Shown one piece after another: positions 16,347 through 27,400 of a stretch of 64,000 bases of DNA. Positions within the stretch are counted from its first letter, which is position 1; each line of letters opens with the position of its first letter. The notes below the pieces were generated by a model. That model did not search any database. It was not told the origin of the DNA and saw only the letters and a list, made by a program, of their open reading frames with translations. A program made the position numbers and the translations under genes. The DNA is from Candidatus Defluviibacterium haderslevense (GTDB taxonomy: Bacteria > Bacteroidota > Bacteroidia > Chitinophagales > Saprospiraceae): positions 1,997,501 through 2,061,500 of the forward strand of contig JADJRL010000003.1 in assembly GCA_016712225.1 (NCBI GenBank). Reading direction: 5' to 3'.

Positions 16347-17624
16347 GTGGAAAATATTCAAACAATAAAACAACGCTTCGGGATTTATGGTCGTTCTGAA
16401 AAACTAAATCAAGCTTTAGATACTGCAATACGCGTTGCAGGAACTGATTTGACAGTTTTGATTTCAGGTGAGAGTGGATCCGGAAAAGAAGTTTTTTCTA
16501 AAGTTATACATCAATTAAGCCCAAGAAAACACAATCAATTTATTGCAGTAAATTGTGGTGCCATTCCTTCTGGAACCATTAATTCGGAATTATTTGGTCA
16601 TGAAAAAGGATCTTTCACAGGAGCTACTGCAGATCGAAAGGGATATTTTGAAACCGTTGATGGAGGTACAATATTTTTAGATGAAATAGGAGAAATGCCA
16701 CAGGATACCCAATCTTTTTTGTTGCGCATATTAGAATCTGGTGAATTTATTAGAGTTGGTTCATCCAAGGTATTAAAAACAAATGTTCGTGTTATAGCGG
16801 CTACTAATGTTAATTTATTAGATAAAGTAAGAAGAGGGAAATTTCGTGAAGATTTATATTATAGATTAAATACAGTGCCCATTCGTGTACCGGCTTTAAA
16901 AGAAAGGAGGGAGGATATTCAAATTTTTATTAGAAAATTTGCACAAGATTTTGCTGAAAAATACCGAACATCGCCCATAGAACTAGATGAAGCCGCTGGC
17001 GCACTCGTTGAACAATATGCCTGGCCCGGGAATATCAGAGAATTGAGAAATGCAGTCGAACAATTATCCGTATTATCTGATAAAAAAATAATTACACCTT
17101 CGGAAATAGCAAGAATTATACCTGATATACACAATACATACTTGCCGTCAGTTGGACCAAACGAAGGATCCAATGAGAATATGAGCTACCAAGAAAGGGA
17201 GATTCTTTATAAGCTCCTTTTTGACATGAAACAAGATCTTAATCAATTGAAAAATATGTTTTTTCAAATGGTTCAGGCAAATGATTTGGAGATGCCACCA
17301 GTAATGGATAATGTTAATGCTACAGTATCCATGATTCCTAATTCCAATGTAATTCATGGTTCTGGACAAAATTGGAATATTAATAATTCCACAAGGGGAA
17401 ATGAATCGCAATTAGATCGACCTATGATTTTACCTAAGCAAAAAGAAGAATTCGAAACGGTTGAATTGATTGAAGAGCATTTATCTCTTGATGAAATGGA
17501 AAAAGATATGATCAATAAAGCACTCAAAAAATTTAATGGTAAAAGAAAAGATGCAGCTGATGAATTGGGAATTTCTGAACGTACATTGTATCGTAAAATT
17601 AAACAATTCTCTATTGATATATGA
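16347..17624 (+). CDS. sigma-54-dependent AAA+ activator without receiver domain
   Basis: 425-residue bacterial enhancer-binding protein of the NtrC class. The AAA+ domain starts almost at the N terminus: Walker A GESGSGKE (41-48), sigma-54 contact loop GSFTGA (88-93, the usual GAFTGA with Ser for Ala), Walker B GTIFLDE (107-113), and the WPGNIRELRNAVEQL motif. A low-complexity Asn/Met-rich linker (about 270-380) leads to a Fis-type helix-turn-helix (KRKDAADELGISERTLYRKI). There is no receiver, GAF or PAS domain, so activity is not set by phosphorylation of this protein. GTG start at 16347, 4 nt after miaB; stop overlaps lptE by four bases. Confidence 0.93.
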   Translation: MENIQTIKQRFGIYGRSEKLNQALDTAIRVAGTDLTVLISGESGSGKEVFSKVIHQLSPRKHNQFIAVNCGAIPSGTINSELFGHEKGSFTGATADRKGYFETVDGGTIFLDEIGEMPQDTQSFLLRILESGEFIRVGSSKVLKTNVRVIAATNVNLLDKVRRGKFREDLYYRLNTVPIRVPALKERREDIQIFIRKFAQDFAEKYRTSPIELDEAAGALVEQYAWPGNIRELRNAVEQLSVLSDKKIITPSEIARIIPDIHNTYLPSVGPNEGSNENMSYQEREILYKLLFDMKQDLNQLKNMFFQMVQANDLEMPPVMDNVNATVSMIPNSNVIHGSGQNWNINNSTRGNESQLDRPMILPKQKEEFETVELIEEHLSLDEMEKDMINKALKKFNGKRKDAADELGISERTLYRKIKQFSIDI

Positions 17625-18106
17625 AATGGATTAGTTTAGTTTTTTTGTGTTTTTTTAGTTCGTGTTATTCATTTCGAGGAATCAGCATTGACCCTTCCAT
17701 AAATACCTTTTCTATAGAACCCATAGTAGATCATACCTTTGCCGCGCCCGTTAATTATCCTTTGGATTTTGCTGATGAGCTCAATTCAAAAATTAGAAAA
17801 GAATCAAGATTGATATCTGATAGTAAAAATCCGGATTTAATTTTTAAATTAGGGATCAGAGAATTCGCTGTTAGTCCACAAGCACCAATAGCTGGATCCT
17901 TTGCTGCCTTGAATCGACTTAATGTTACTATAGAGGTTGAATCGGTTAATACGAAATTTGAGAAACAAAACTGGAATCAAAGATTTTCGTATTATGAGGA
18001 TTTTGATGCGGCTACTAATTTTAATTCAGTTCAAGATGAGCTGTTGAAGAAGATCAATAAAAAATTATTAGATGATATTTTCAATCGAGCATTTACCAAT
18101 TGGTAA
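17621..18106 (+). CDS. lptE: LptE-like LPS assembly lipoprotein
   Basis: 161-residue outer-membrane lipoprotein; LptE plugs the LptD barrel that inserts LPS in the outer leaflet. The signal peptide ends in FFSSC with the lipidated Cys at 15, and the following CYSFRGISIDPSI stretch (Y-x-F/L-R-G) is the family hallmark. The compact alpha/beta body matches the usual length. The ATG overlaps the stop of the upstream activator gene (ATGA). Assignment rests on the N-terminal motif and the conserved miaB-to-secG context; sequence similarity within this family is weak. Confidence 0.82.
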   Translation: MKWISLVFLCFFSSCYSFRGISIDPSINTFSIEPIVDHTFAAPVNYPLDFADELNSKIRKESRLISDSKNPDLIFKLGIREFAVSPQAPIAGSFAALNRLNVTIEVESVNTKFEKQNWNQRFSYYEDFDAATNFNSVQDELLKKINKKLLDDIFNRAFTNW

Positions 18107-18130
18107 ACCTTATTTTATTCTCCAATCCAT

Positions 18131-19030
18131 ATGAAAATGAATTCAGAAAAAATAAATGATGATATAAAATTAGCTAAAGTGAATTACCCACTTTCTGCTT
18201 CTTCTTGGAAAGATGAACTTTCCCCTATAAATAATTCAGTGCGACTTGCCGACCCTACATTTATTATTTCTAAAAATTGGAATCGAAAAACAGAAACAAC
18301 TCAAAAAGAAAACATAATAAACAATGAGATCAATTCCGATGCTATTCAAACGGAAACTTTAGTGCTACAAACTGAAATTGAAGAAGAAAAATCAATCCAA
18401 AATAGGAATGATGATATCATTGAAACTATCGAAATTCCTAATGTGACTTCTATTCCTAAAAATGGTGTTCACAATGAAGAAGAATTTAAGATTAATATTG
18501 AATTAGCTAATCATGAGGACATTGAAAATTCAAAAGAATTAACCAATTCAAAATCAAATTTACCTTTAGATAATCCTGAAATACCAACAATTAAAAAGCG
18601 AGGAAGACCTAAAAAAATCAATTTAGGTTCGTCAATTTCAAAAACAATTAAGTCAAATTCAAAATCTGAAAAGTCATCCGTAAATGAGATAAGTTCAGAT
18701 TTTTACACTTGGCTGGAATTGATTAATCAATCTGAAACTAAAAAACCTACAAAAGAGAATTCAAAACTTCTTAAAAAACCTGCAAAAGTTAAGACAAAAC
18801 TTGTTAAAAAAGCTAAAAGAGCTCCAAAATCAGTTCAAATATTAGAAATTGAACGTTCCATTAAAGATAGCCAAAATTTAGGTGAAGAGGTTATTTCAGA
18901 GACATTAGCAGATTTATTGACTCAACAAGGGCATAAAGACCAGGCAATAAGAATGTATGAAAAATTGACTTTGAAATATCCTGAAAAAAGTAGTACCTTT
19001 GCACTCCTTATTAAAAATCTAAAATCTTAA
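18131..19030 (+). CDS. low-complexity protein with C-terminal TPR-like helices, unknown
   Basis: 299 residues, no recognised function. Most of it is hydrophilic, rich in Asn, Glu, Lys and Ser and probably disordered, with a Lys/Arg-Gly-Arg-Pro-Lys run (KKRGRPKK) near residue 158 that resembles an AT-hook but lies in generally basic sequence. The last 45 residues (SETLADLLTQQGHKDQAIRM and onward) look like a single tetratricopeptide repeat ending in LYPEKS-type sequence. No signal peptide. It sits between lptE (24 nt) and secG (3 nt), so it is cotranscribed with envelope and secretion genes. The start could also be the ATG at 18137. Confidence 0.75.
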   Translation: MKMNSEKINDDIKLAKVNYPLSASSWKDELSPINNSVRLADPTFIISKNWNRKTETTQKENIINNEINSDAIQTETLVLQTEIEEEKSIQNRNDDIIETIEIPNVTSIPKNGVHNEEEFKINIELANHEDIENSKELTNSKSNLPLDNPEIPTIKKRGRPKKINLGSSISKTIKSNSKSEKSSVNEISSDFYTWLELINQSETKKPTKENSKLLKKPAKVKTKLVKKAKRAPKSVQILEIERSIKDSQNLGEEVISETLADLLTQQGHKDQAIRMYEKLTLKYPEKSSTFALLIKNLKS

Positions 19031-19033
19031 CCC

Positions 19034-19315
19034 ATGCTAACGCTGGTTACCATACTGATAGCTATTGATTGTGTGCTCCTTATTGGAGTTGTATTAATTC
19101 AAAATCCAAAAGGGGGCGGTGTAGATTCTACTTTTGGTGGACAAAGTGCGAATCAAATGTTTGGAGCTGCCCGTTCAGCTGATTTTATTGAAAAATTGAC
19201 CTGGTATCTAGCTGCTGCATTATTTATATTATGTATTTTCGCTGCGATCATGGCTGGTACTGGAGTTGAAGCGGCTGCACCTATTATCCCTGATGCACCT
19301 CCTCCGGGTCAGTAA
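19034..19315 (+). CDS. secG: preprotein translocase subunit SecG
   Basis: 93-residue inner-membrane subunit of the SecYEG channel. Two hydrophobic segments (about 2-22 and 55-75) flank the conserved loop LIQNPKGGGVDSTFGG, which identifies the family. The C-terminal tail is Pro/Ala rich. The gene begins 3 nt after the preceding stop and ends the miaB operon. Confidence 0.95.
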   Translation: MLTLVTILIAIDCVLLIGVVLIQNPKGGGVDSTFGGQSANQMFGAARSADFIEKLTWYLAAALFILCIFAAIMAGTGVEAAAPIIPDAPPPGQ

Positions 19316-19389
19316 ATTTTTATACTTATTTATTTGTTAGGAATTCATCTGTTCCTTTAAGGCTATCATTCTGTAAGCTAGTAATGCTT

Positions 19390-19397
19390 TAGCTTTG
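19390..19397 (+). promoter_or_regulatory. -7 box (TAGCTTTG) of the dehydrogenase gene
   Basis: Exact TAnnTTTG, 21 nt upstream of the ATG at 19419. It covers an alternative in-frame TTG at 19395, which therefore cannot be the start. No -33 TTTG is seen. Confidence 0.65.
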
Positions 19398-19418
19398 CAT
19401 AGGTTTAAGTTCTATAAT

Positions 19419-20351
19419 ATGCGTGTATTAATTACAGATGATGTACATCCTATTTTAATTGCAAAGTTGAATAGTATTGGCTATGTCGTTGATTATCAAC
19501 CTGATATTTCAATATATGATGTAAAATTATGCATTGAAAATTATGATGGATTGATTATTAATAGTAAGATACTTGTTGATCGTGAAATGATGGATTTGGG
19601 ATCCGGATTAAAATGGATCGGTAGACTTGGATCAGGCCTCGATATTATTGATCTCAATTATGCAAAAAACAAACATATTCACATTCTTAGCACACCAGAA
19701 GCTAATTGTAATGCAGTAGCAGAGCATGCTTTGGGCATGTTGATTGGAATGCTAAGAAATATTCCAAGGGCAAACAAGGAGGTTAAAAACATGCATTGGT
19801 TAAGGGAAAAAAATAGAGGTGAAGAATTAAGTGTAAAGAAAGTTGGGATTATTGGTTGTGGTCATACGGGAAGTCGATTAGCCCATATTCTTGGGGGATT
19901 TGGGTGTGAAGTGAAGGTTTATGATAAATACAAAACCATACCGAGAGTTCACGAAAATATGTATCAAGTTCAGGATCTACCGGACCTTTGGGACTGTGAT
20001 ATTATTAGTTTTCATCTTCCATTAAGTCCGGAAACCAAATATTTCTGCAACAAGGACTTTATTAATCAAATCCAAAACCCATTTTACCTTATTAACACAT
20101 CCCGGGGATCAGTTGTTAATACCATTGATCTAATCGAAGCCTTAAAGAATGGTAAAATCATAGGTGCCGCGCTTGATGTTTTTGAAAATGAAAAGCCAAA
20201 TTCTTATTCAGAATCTGAAAAATCTATGTATAACGAACTTTATGCCATGGAAAATACCATTCTGACCCCACATATTGCAGGATGGACCTTTCAATCCAAA
20301 GAAAAAATTGCTGAAGTATTATTTAATAAAATTGTTGAATTCGTATCTTAA
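19419..20351 (+). CDS. D-isomer-specific 2-hydroxyacid dehydrogenase
   Basis: 310-residue NAD-dependent oxidoreductase related to phosphoglycerate dehydrogenase SerA. The Rossmann loop is VGIIGCGHTGSRLAHILGG (about 147-165), the catalytic Arg lies in INTSRGSVVNT, the Glu in the FENEKP region and the catalytic His in LTPHIAGWT near residue 285. There is no C-terminal ACT domain, so if it makes phosphohydroxypyruvate it is of the short, non-serine-regulated type; glyoxylate or another 2-keto acid is equally possible. Start ATG 19419 is chosen because it begins MRVLITDD, as expected for the fold, and follows the promoter. Confidence 0.85.
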   Translation: MRVLITDDVHPILIAKLNSIGYVVDYQPDISIYDVKLCIENYDGLIINSKILVDREMMDLGSGLKWIGRLGSGLDIIDLNYAKNKHIHILSTPEANCNAVAEHALGMLIGMLRNIPRANKEVKNMHWLREKNRGEELSVKKVGIIGCGHTGSRLAHILGGFGCEVKVYDKYKTIPRVHENMYQVQDLPDLWDCDIISFHLPLSPETKYFCNKDFINQIQNPFYLINTSRGSVVNTIDLIEALKNGKIIGAALDVFENEKPNSYSESEKSMYNELYAMENTILTPHIAGWTFQSKEKIAEVLFNKIVEFVS

Positions 20352-20745
20352 GTATTTGTAAATCAAATTATTATATTTATAATTTAGAATAATGACAAGG
20401 AATGAAAGTGTTAAAGTTCTTAAATAACTTGAGGTCGAAGCAGCTTAACGGTAGTGTTGCCGTTTTATTGTTATCTTCAATTTGATTGGGTTAAAGAAGT
20501 TCCTTTAAAATGAGAAATTGAGGAATAATTTTTTTGAGTTTTAGAATATTTAATATATAGTATATTAAAAAATGATATATTTATAATATACTGATTAATA
20601 TATATTTAATTCTTGATTTAATTATTTTTTATAATTAATGTTAAAGCTTGTGTAAAAGTATATTTTAAAGAATTTTTGATAAAACTTAAGAAATCCTTAA
20701 CATTGCAGACTTTTTATATAAATCATCTAATAATAAAACCACATT
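20352..20745. other. intergenic region before the TonB-dependent receptor
   Basis: 394 bp with no gene. Its first part has a probable terminator (20447-20470); the middle (about 20545-20640) is almost pure A/T with many TATA steps and includes an 18-nt stretch, TATTTATAATATACTGAT (20578-20595), repeated exactly at 38239-38256 upstream of another exported-protein gene. TAACATTG at 20698-20705 is one base off a -7 box, 40 nt before the receptor ATG. Confidence 0.5.
20447..20470 (+). terminator. probable terminator after the dehydrogenase gene
   Basis: AACGGTA (20447-20453) pairs with TGCCGTT (20458-20464) with one G-T pair and a 4-nt loop, followed by TTATTGTT. The T tract is interrupted, so efficiency is uncertain. 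Confidence 0.55.
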
Positions 20746-23700
20746 ATGTTTAGAAGAGTGATTTTCTTTTTCGCATGTATCGTTGCTGCATCTGTCTTAC
20801 AAGGTCAAACATCCATTGCTGGCCAAATTAAAGACAAAGAGACTGGAGAACCTGTAATTAACGCCTCAATTAAAGTTCTCAAGGGTCAAAATATGATAGT
20901 TGGGACCATTTCAGATTTTGATGGCAACTATAGTATTCAAGTAGATCCAGGGACTTATTCAGTTGAGGTAAGTTATACAGGGTACAATTCCAGAAGAATT
21001 GATAATGTTCGGGCTTTAGGTGGCAAAGTAAATGTACTTAATGTTATCCTAGTTAATGGTCTTGAACTGGACCCTATTACAATTAGTGTGAATAGAATTC
21101 CGATTATTGAAATTGATAAAACTACAACAGATCAGACCATAACTTCGGAAGATATTGCAAAACTTGGATCCAGAAGCATTAATGCTATTGCTGCTACCTC
21201 AGCAGGGGTATCAAGTATTGATGGAGGAGATCTTAATATACGAGGAGGACGAACAGATGCTACTGTATATTATTTAGATGGTATTCGATTTACTGGTAGA
21301 CCTCCTTCATCTTCAGATATTGAACAAATCCAAATCATTAAAGGTGGTATTGAACCACAATATGGTGATGTCACAGGAGGTGTTATATCGCTGACTTCTA
21401 AAGGTCCAGCTAGCGAATTATCCGGAGGAATCGAAGGTGAGACATCTCAATATTTAGATCCATATGGATATAGTTTTATTAATGCCAATCTGAGCGGACC
21501 ATTGTATAAAAAAGGTAATCGTTCTGTATTGGGATTTAGATTATCAGGTCAATATACTTATCAAAAAGATGATGATCCTCCAGCTTTTGGTGAATATTTC
21601 GCAAAACAATCTACCATTGATCGATTAGTAAAAGATCCTATTATTCTTTTCAAAGGTGACCCGGCAGTAAATGGTGCGTTCATTGAAAATAACGAAGTGG
21701 ATTTTTCTAAATACAATAAAAATGATCAAAACAAAGCGTTAGACTTTACAGGAAAGTTAGACATCCGTCCTTCTGAAAATGTCGATGTAACACTGTCTGG
21801 TACTTATGCAAATGTGACAGATCGCTTTGTACCAACTGATAATATTATTGGAACAGGATCATGGCGTTTATTCAATTGGGACCATAATCCAATGTCTGAT
21901 GTCACAACATATAGAGGGAATTTAAGATTTCGGCACAGGCTTGGTAAAATAGTTGACGTCAGTCAAAAGGAATCTGGAGAAGGAACAGAATCTAAAAAAG
22001 CTTCTCCCATTCAAAATGCAACTTATACTTTACAATTTGGCTACCAGAATACCAAGGGAAAAACAGAAGACATCGTACATAAAGACAACTTTTTTGATTA
22101 CGGATATGTAGGTAGTTTTGATAGAAGATGGGAACCTATTTTTGATCAACAAGATGTTCATGTTGGATATGTAGATTTAGTCAGATCGTTTACATCTGGA
22201 GATAAAAATCCAACGTTTGCACATTACAACGATCAACCTAATCTTACACCTCAGGTATTAGATTCATATCGAGCATATAATAGTTTTATAAGTTCTTCAT
22301 TTCATAATGTATGGAGTGGGGTACATACCAATGCTGGAAGTGTATATAATCGGTATAATAAAACGGATGATGATATTACCACTCTTCAAGGAAGTTTTGG
22401 TTTTGATTTTTTACCAGGTGGTTCAAAAAATGGAAGACATAATATTCAATTGGGGTTAGTTATAGAACAGAGAGTAAATCGCAACTGGACTATACTTCCT
22501 TATGAATTATGGAAATTCGGAAGATTGTATCAAAATGATCATATAACCGGTATTGACAGTACTTGTATTGCTGGAGTAGATTCGTTGGGAAGACTTATTT
22601 ATTGTACATTAACTATTCCAAAAGAAGGATCAAAATTTTATAAGTCAATTCGTGGTGTATTATTCCCGAATGACTCATTAAGTAATTCAATTCATAAATA
22701 TGCCAACATTGATCAATTGAGACCCGATCAATTATCTTTAGATATGTTCTCTGCTTCAGAATTAACAGATCAATCCGCTCTCGGTTTTAGTGGTTATGAC
22801 TATTTGGGTAACAAATTAGCTCGTGGGGTTAAGTTTGAAGATTTTTTCCAAAGAGATGCCAATGGTAATCAGAATTTTTCAGTTGCACCATTCTCCCCTA
22901 TTTATGCTGCCGGATATTTACAAGACAAGTTTGTATTTAAAGATATTATATTTAGAATTGGAACTCGTGTAGACTACTATGATGCCAACACTAAGGTTTT
23001 AAAAGATCCATATTCTCTTCATGGAATTCTTGGTGCCAAGGCATTTCATGAACAAAAAGGTTCAGTAAAACCTGGTTCAATAGGAGACGATTATAAAGTA
23101 TACCTTACAGAGGCTGGATCTCCGGATGTAAAAGCATATCGAAATAACGATCAATGGTATTTTGCAAATGGAACGCCTGCTAACTCTTCTATTTTAATCT
23201 TTGGGGAAAACAATTTAGTAAGTCCTGCTTATATCCAACCAGTGGATTCATTGCGTACCATTCGTGGTAAGTACTTTAAGGTTGATGAATCTTTTGAGGA
23301 TTATAAACCTCAGGTAAATTGGATGCCAAGGATAGCGTTTTCATTTCCAATTTCGGATAACGCTAACTTTTTCTCACATTACGATGTATTGGTCCAAAGA
23401 CCAACATCGAATAGTTATGTGTCTCCACTTTCTTATTATTATTTTGATATTCAAGGTAGAACTCCAGAACAAAATGGAAATTTAAAACCTTCTCGAAAAG
23501 TGGATTATGAAGTTGGATTTCAACAAAAATTGTCAGATAATTCTGCACTTAGTATTTCTGCATACTATAATGAATTAAGAAATATGATTGCATATTCTAC
23601 TTTAAGTAAGATTGCGACTGTAGGAACCTATAATACCTATACTAATATCGACTTTGGAACAGTAAAAGGATTTAATTTTAGTTATGATTTGCGCAGAATA

Positions 23701-24372
23701 AATAATTTCGAATTCACAGCTGCTTATACTTTACAATTTGCTGATGGAACAGGATCTGATCCAGATTCTCAAAAAGGACTCACTGGCAAAGGTATTAACA
23801 TTAGAAATATTTTCGCATTTACATATGACGAAAGACATCGATTATCATTTACAGGAGATTATAGATATGGTTCAGGTAAACAATACAACGGACCACGAAT
23901 TGGTGGCGTAAATATATTGGCTAACACTGGAATTAATATGTTAGTTACCACAGCCTCTGGAAGACCATATACTCCTGGTTTGACCATAGTAAGATATGAT
24001 GGAGCTGGTTATCGTGGGGACATCAATGGTGGACGTTTGCCTTGGAATTTTAATATTGATTTGAAGGCTGATAAATCTTTCACAATCTCTAAACCTGAAT
24101 CAAAACATCCTATGAATGTGAACATTTACCTTAGAGTGCAGAATTTATTGGATACACGAAATGTGATAGGTTTATATAGAGGTTCTGAAGATCCGGCAGA
24201 TGATGGTTATTTGGCTTCAGGAAGAGGACAAATTGAAAAGGGAAGTACAAGTACTACTTATGGTGAAGAGAATCTTCATTACTTTATTGACTCTTATAAT
24301 TATGCACTTTTAAATCCTGATAACTATACCTTGCCTAGAAGGATATTTCTTGGAATTGTATTAGGTTTTTAA
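20746..24372 (+). CDS. TonB-dependent outer-membrane receptor with carboxypeptidase-like N domain
   Basis: 1,208 residues. A signal peptide (1-20, ending LQGQ) is followed by a carboxypeptidase-regulatory-like domain (about 23-105, SIAGQIKDKETGEPVINASI), a plug domain (about 125-225, with LNIRGGRTDATVYYLDGIRF) and a 22-strand barrel to the end (PRRIFLGIVLGF, terminal Phe). It imports a bulky ligand using TonB energy. It is not a SusC because no SusD neighbour exists and the plug lacks SusC style; the partner is the large secreted protein downstream, 32 nt away. Ligand unknown. Confidence 0.92.
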   Translation: MFRRVIFFFACIVAASVLQGQTSIAGQIKDKETGEPVINASIKVLKGQNMIVGTISDFDGNYSIQVDPGTYSVEVSYTGYNSRRIDNVRALGGKVNVLNVILVNGLELDPITISVNRIPIIEIDKTTTDQTITSEDIAKLGSRSINAIAATSAGVSSIDGGDLNIRGGRTDATVYYLDGIRFTGRPPSSSDIEQIQIIKGGIEPQYGDVTGGVISLTSKGPASELSGGIEGETSQYLDPYGYSFINANLSGPLYKKGNRSVLGFRLSGQYTYQKDDDPPAFGEYFAKQSTIDRLVKDPIILFKGDPAVNGAFIENNEVDFSKYNKNDQNKALDFTGKLDIRPSENVDVTLSGTYANVTDRFVPTDNIIGTGSWRLFNWDHNPMSDVTTYRGNLRFRHRLGKIVDVSQKESGEGTESKKASPIQNATYTLQFGYQNTKGKTEDIVHKDNFFDYGYVGSFDRRWEPIFDQQDVHVGYVDLVRSFTSGDKNPTFAHYNDQPNLTPQVLDSYRAYNSFISSSFHNVWSGVHTNAGSVYNRYNKTDDDITTLQGSFGFDFLPGGSKNGRHNIQLGLVIEQRVNRNWTILPYELWKFGRLYQNDHITGIDSTCIAGVDSLGRLIYCTLTIPKEGSKFYKSIRGVLFPNDSLSNSIHKYANIDQLRPDQLSLDMFSASELTDQSALGFSGYDYLGNKLARGVKFEDFFQRDANGNQNFSVAPFSPIYAAGYLQDKFVFKDIIFRIGTRVDYYDANTKVLKDPYSLHGILGAKAFHEQKGSVKPGSIGDDYKVYLTEAGSPDVKAYRNNDQWYFANGTPANSSILIFGENNLVSPAYIQPVDSLRTIRGKYFKVDESFEDYKPQVNWMPRIAFSFPISDNANFFSHYDVLVQRPTSNSYVSPLSYYYFDIQGRTPEQNGNLKPSRKVDYEVGFQQKLSDNSALSISAYYNELRNMIAYSTLSKIATVGTYNTYTNIDFGTVKGFNFSYDLRRINNFEFTAAYTLQFADGTGSDPDSQKGLTGKGINIRNIFAFTYDERHRLSFTGDYRYGSGKQYNGPRIGGVNILANTGINMLVTTASGRPYTPGLTIVRYDGAGYRGDINGGRLPWNFNIDLKADKSFTISKPESKHPMNVNIYLRVQNLLDTRNVIGLYRGSEDPADDGYLASGRGQIEKGSTSTTYGEENLHYFIDSYNYALLNPDNYTLPRRIFLGIVLGF

Positions 24373-24404
24373 TTTTTTAATTAATTCATTTGAAAATTAT
24401 ATCT

Positions 24405-27400
24405 ATGAAAAATATATTATGGATACTTGTATTACAAGTCTGCTGCCTCCAATTATTATGGGCAACAAGACCTAGTTTTTCACCAACAAAGAAAGCACCT
24501 AGTTCTAGTCTGAGTACTAGACAAGGACCTTGTGTTGCAGCAACAAAACAAATCGATCAGGAGATCAATAACGTTAGAGCTAGATTACTCAATGGCGGTG
24601 ATGTATGGTGGGATTTAGATAAAGGTCGATATATTATTCCTAAAGTTGAAGCTGGTTCAGGAAAACCTGAAGTATCATCTATATTTGCAGGTGGCGTTTG
24701 GGTTGGGGGTTATGATCCAGCAGGTGCACTTAAGTTTATGGGTCAGACCTATAGAAGATCAACTGCGAATGATTGCTGGCCAGGACCTTTAATGGAAACT
24801 GGAGAAACATGTACAGAAGATTGTTTGAACTGGGATCAATTTTTCAAAGTATCAGGAGCCAATATAACTAAACTTAAAGCTGCATGGAGTGCAGCAACAA
24901 ATAGTGGCAAGGACCAACTAGATCGTTCTGAGATTCCATCTGATGTTTTATACTGGCCTGGTAAAGGAAATCAGTACTTTGAATCCAGATATGGATTCAA
25001 ACTTCCTGATGCAAGACAAGGTTTAGCTTTGTTTTTTGAAGCAGAAGGTAGCCACAAAAATGGAATATATGAACCACAATATGGAGAATTTCCAGTTATT
25101 GATATTAGGGGCTGTCCTAAGGATATTTATCCGGACGAAATGATTTTCTGGATATATAACGACGCAGGGGGCATTCATACCAATACTCAAGGAAGTCCTA
25201 TCCGTATGGAAGTTCAGGTTCAAGCCTTTGCTTTTAGAACAGCAGATGAATTAAACGATATGACCTTTCAACGATACAAATTGATCAACAGAGCTCCACA
25301 GGAAATAAATCAATGTTATTTTGCCATGTGGACTGATCCGGATTTGGGTTGTTTTTCTGATGATTATATTGGTTGTGATACAACGGTAGTCAAGGGCAAA
25401 TCAAGAGATTTAATGTATATCTATAATATTGATGCCACAGATGGTACTAATGGTTGTCAGTGCCCTAGTCCAGGAGGCGGTTCTGTAAATACCTATTGTC
25501 AAGATGTACCAATCTTGGGAATTGATTATTTCAGAGGACCAACTAAGAATGATTTTGTAAAAGACGCAAATGGAAATGATTCCTTGGTTAAAACTGAGTT
25601 AGGTATGTCTACATTTATGTATTACAATAATCCTTCGGGTGGGGGGAATCCAAATTCAAATACCACGGATCCAGGTAATTCAACTGAATTTTATTATTAT
25701 ATAACTGGACGCTGGAAAGATGGATCAGATTTAACAGTTGGGGGAACAGGTTACAATCCTGGAAGTAGTAATGTAACTAAATATGCTTTTCCTGCAGCTC
25801 CTAATGTTCCAACTGGATGGAGTATGTGTGCTGCTGCAACAGGAGAAGGAGACAGGAGGACCATTCAGGCTTCAGGACCACTTGTATTAGGCCCTGGAGA
25901 TGTGAATGAATTGATCATTGGTGTGCCATGGGTTCCGGATCAAGTTTATCCATGTCCAAGCCTAGATGAACTACTTAAAGCAGATCAGCTATGTCAGGAT
26001 TTGTTTGATAATTGTTTTAAAATCAAAGATGGTCCAACCGCCCCTGATGTTGATATCGTGGAATTGGATCAAGAAATTGTGTTGATTCTTAGTAATGACC
26101 CTGCTTCCAATAATGCAAATGAACAATATCAAGAAAAAGGACTTGGTTTTCCTCCGGTAATAGATTCAGTGTATCGTTTTGAAGGATATAGAGTTTTTCA
26201 ATTGGCAAATGCGGATGTTTCATTATCCGACAGAACCATTGAAGATCCAAGTTTAATAAGAGAAGTAGCAACAGTTGATTTAAAAAATAAAATAACTACC
26301 GTTACAAACTGGGTAGGTATAAAAAATCCAAATGCAAGTGTAAACCGTCCCATCATTTACTATCCGGTTAAAAAAGTAGAAGGACTTGATCAAGGTATTC
26401 GACATACATTTAGCATTAAGGAAGATCAATTCGCTTCTGGATTGAGTAAAAATTTAATCAATCATAAAAAATATTACTTCCTTGTGTTAGCATACAGTTA
26501 TAATAATTATGCAGATTTTGATGCGGATACATACATTGGTCAAAGAATGCAATATTGTCCTGGACGATTAAATTTAGGTCCTGAAGGTGATGGTAGACCT
26601 TATACGGCCACTCCAAGACCACAAGTGTATGAGAAAATAAAATCTAAATATGGTGATGGAATAGCAATAACTCGACATGAAGGTATTGGTGTTGGGCATA
26701 ATTTTGTTCGCATGAATAATAACATGTATGATAAATTTTTCAATGGACAGTTTGATGGCAAAGTTGAATATCAAGAAGGATCAGGACCCATTGAAGTGAA
26801 AATTGTAAACCCATTAATTGTAAAAGATGGAGAATACGAATTTAGATTCGTTGACAAAGACATGACCAATGGTAAATTGGATACACCGGATGTAAACTGG
26901 ACATTAATCAATAAAAATAATCCTTCGGATGTCATTAAATCGAAATCTTCTATAGCAAAATTCAATGAACAAATGATTGCCAAGTTTGGATTTTCTGTAA
27001 GTATTGGACAAACTGGTGAAGCAGGATCGGACCCTAGAGGAACTAATGGAATTATTGGAGAAGGCTTAGAATTTGAATATAAAGATGTCAATGGAATTAA
27101 GTGGTTTTTGGCTCAAAGGGATCGAAACTCAGCACAAATAGATTTTATAAAAACAGAATTATCTAGCCGTAATTATGTATTTGATCCTCAAGAATTATAT
27201 AGCAATCTGGGAACAGGAGTAAATGAAGGTACCTGGTTTCCATACAAATTAGTGACGGGAGATACCTTACCATTAACTCCAGCTTGGTTGAATTCATTTA
27301 ATAATACTGTAGTTAACCAGATGAAAATGGATTCATTAAATAATGTGGATATCGTATTTACTTCGGATAAATCAAAATGGTCTCGATGTGTCGTAATTGA

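Noticed and set aside
18131..19030. AT-hook DNA-binding protein
   Set aside because: The single KKRGRPKK run lies in generally basic low-complexity sequence and no second hook is seen.
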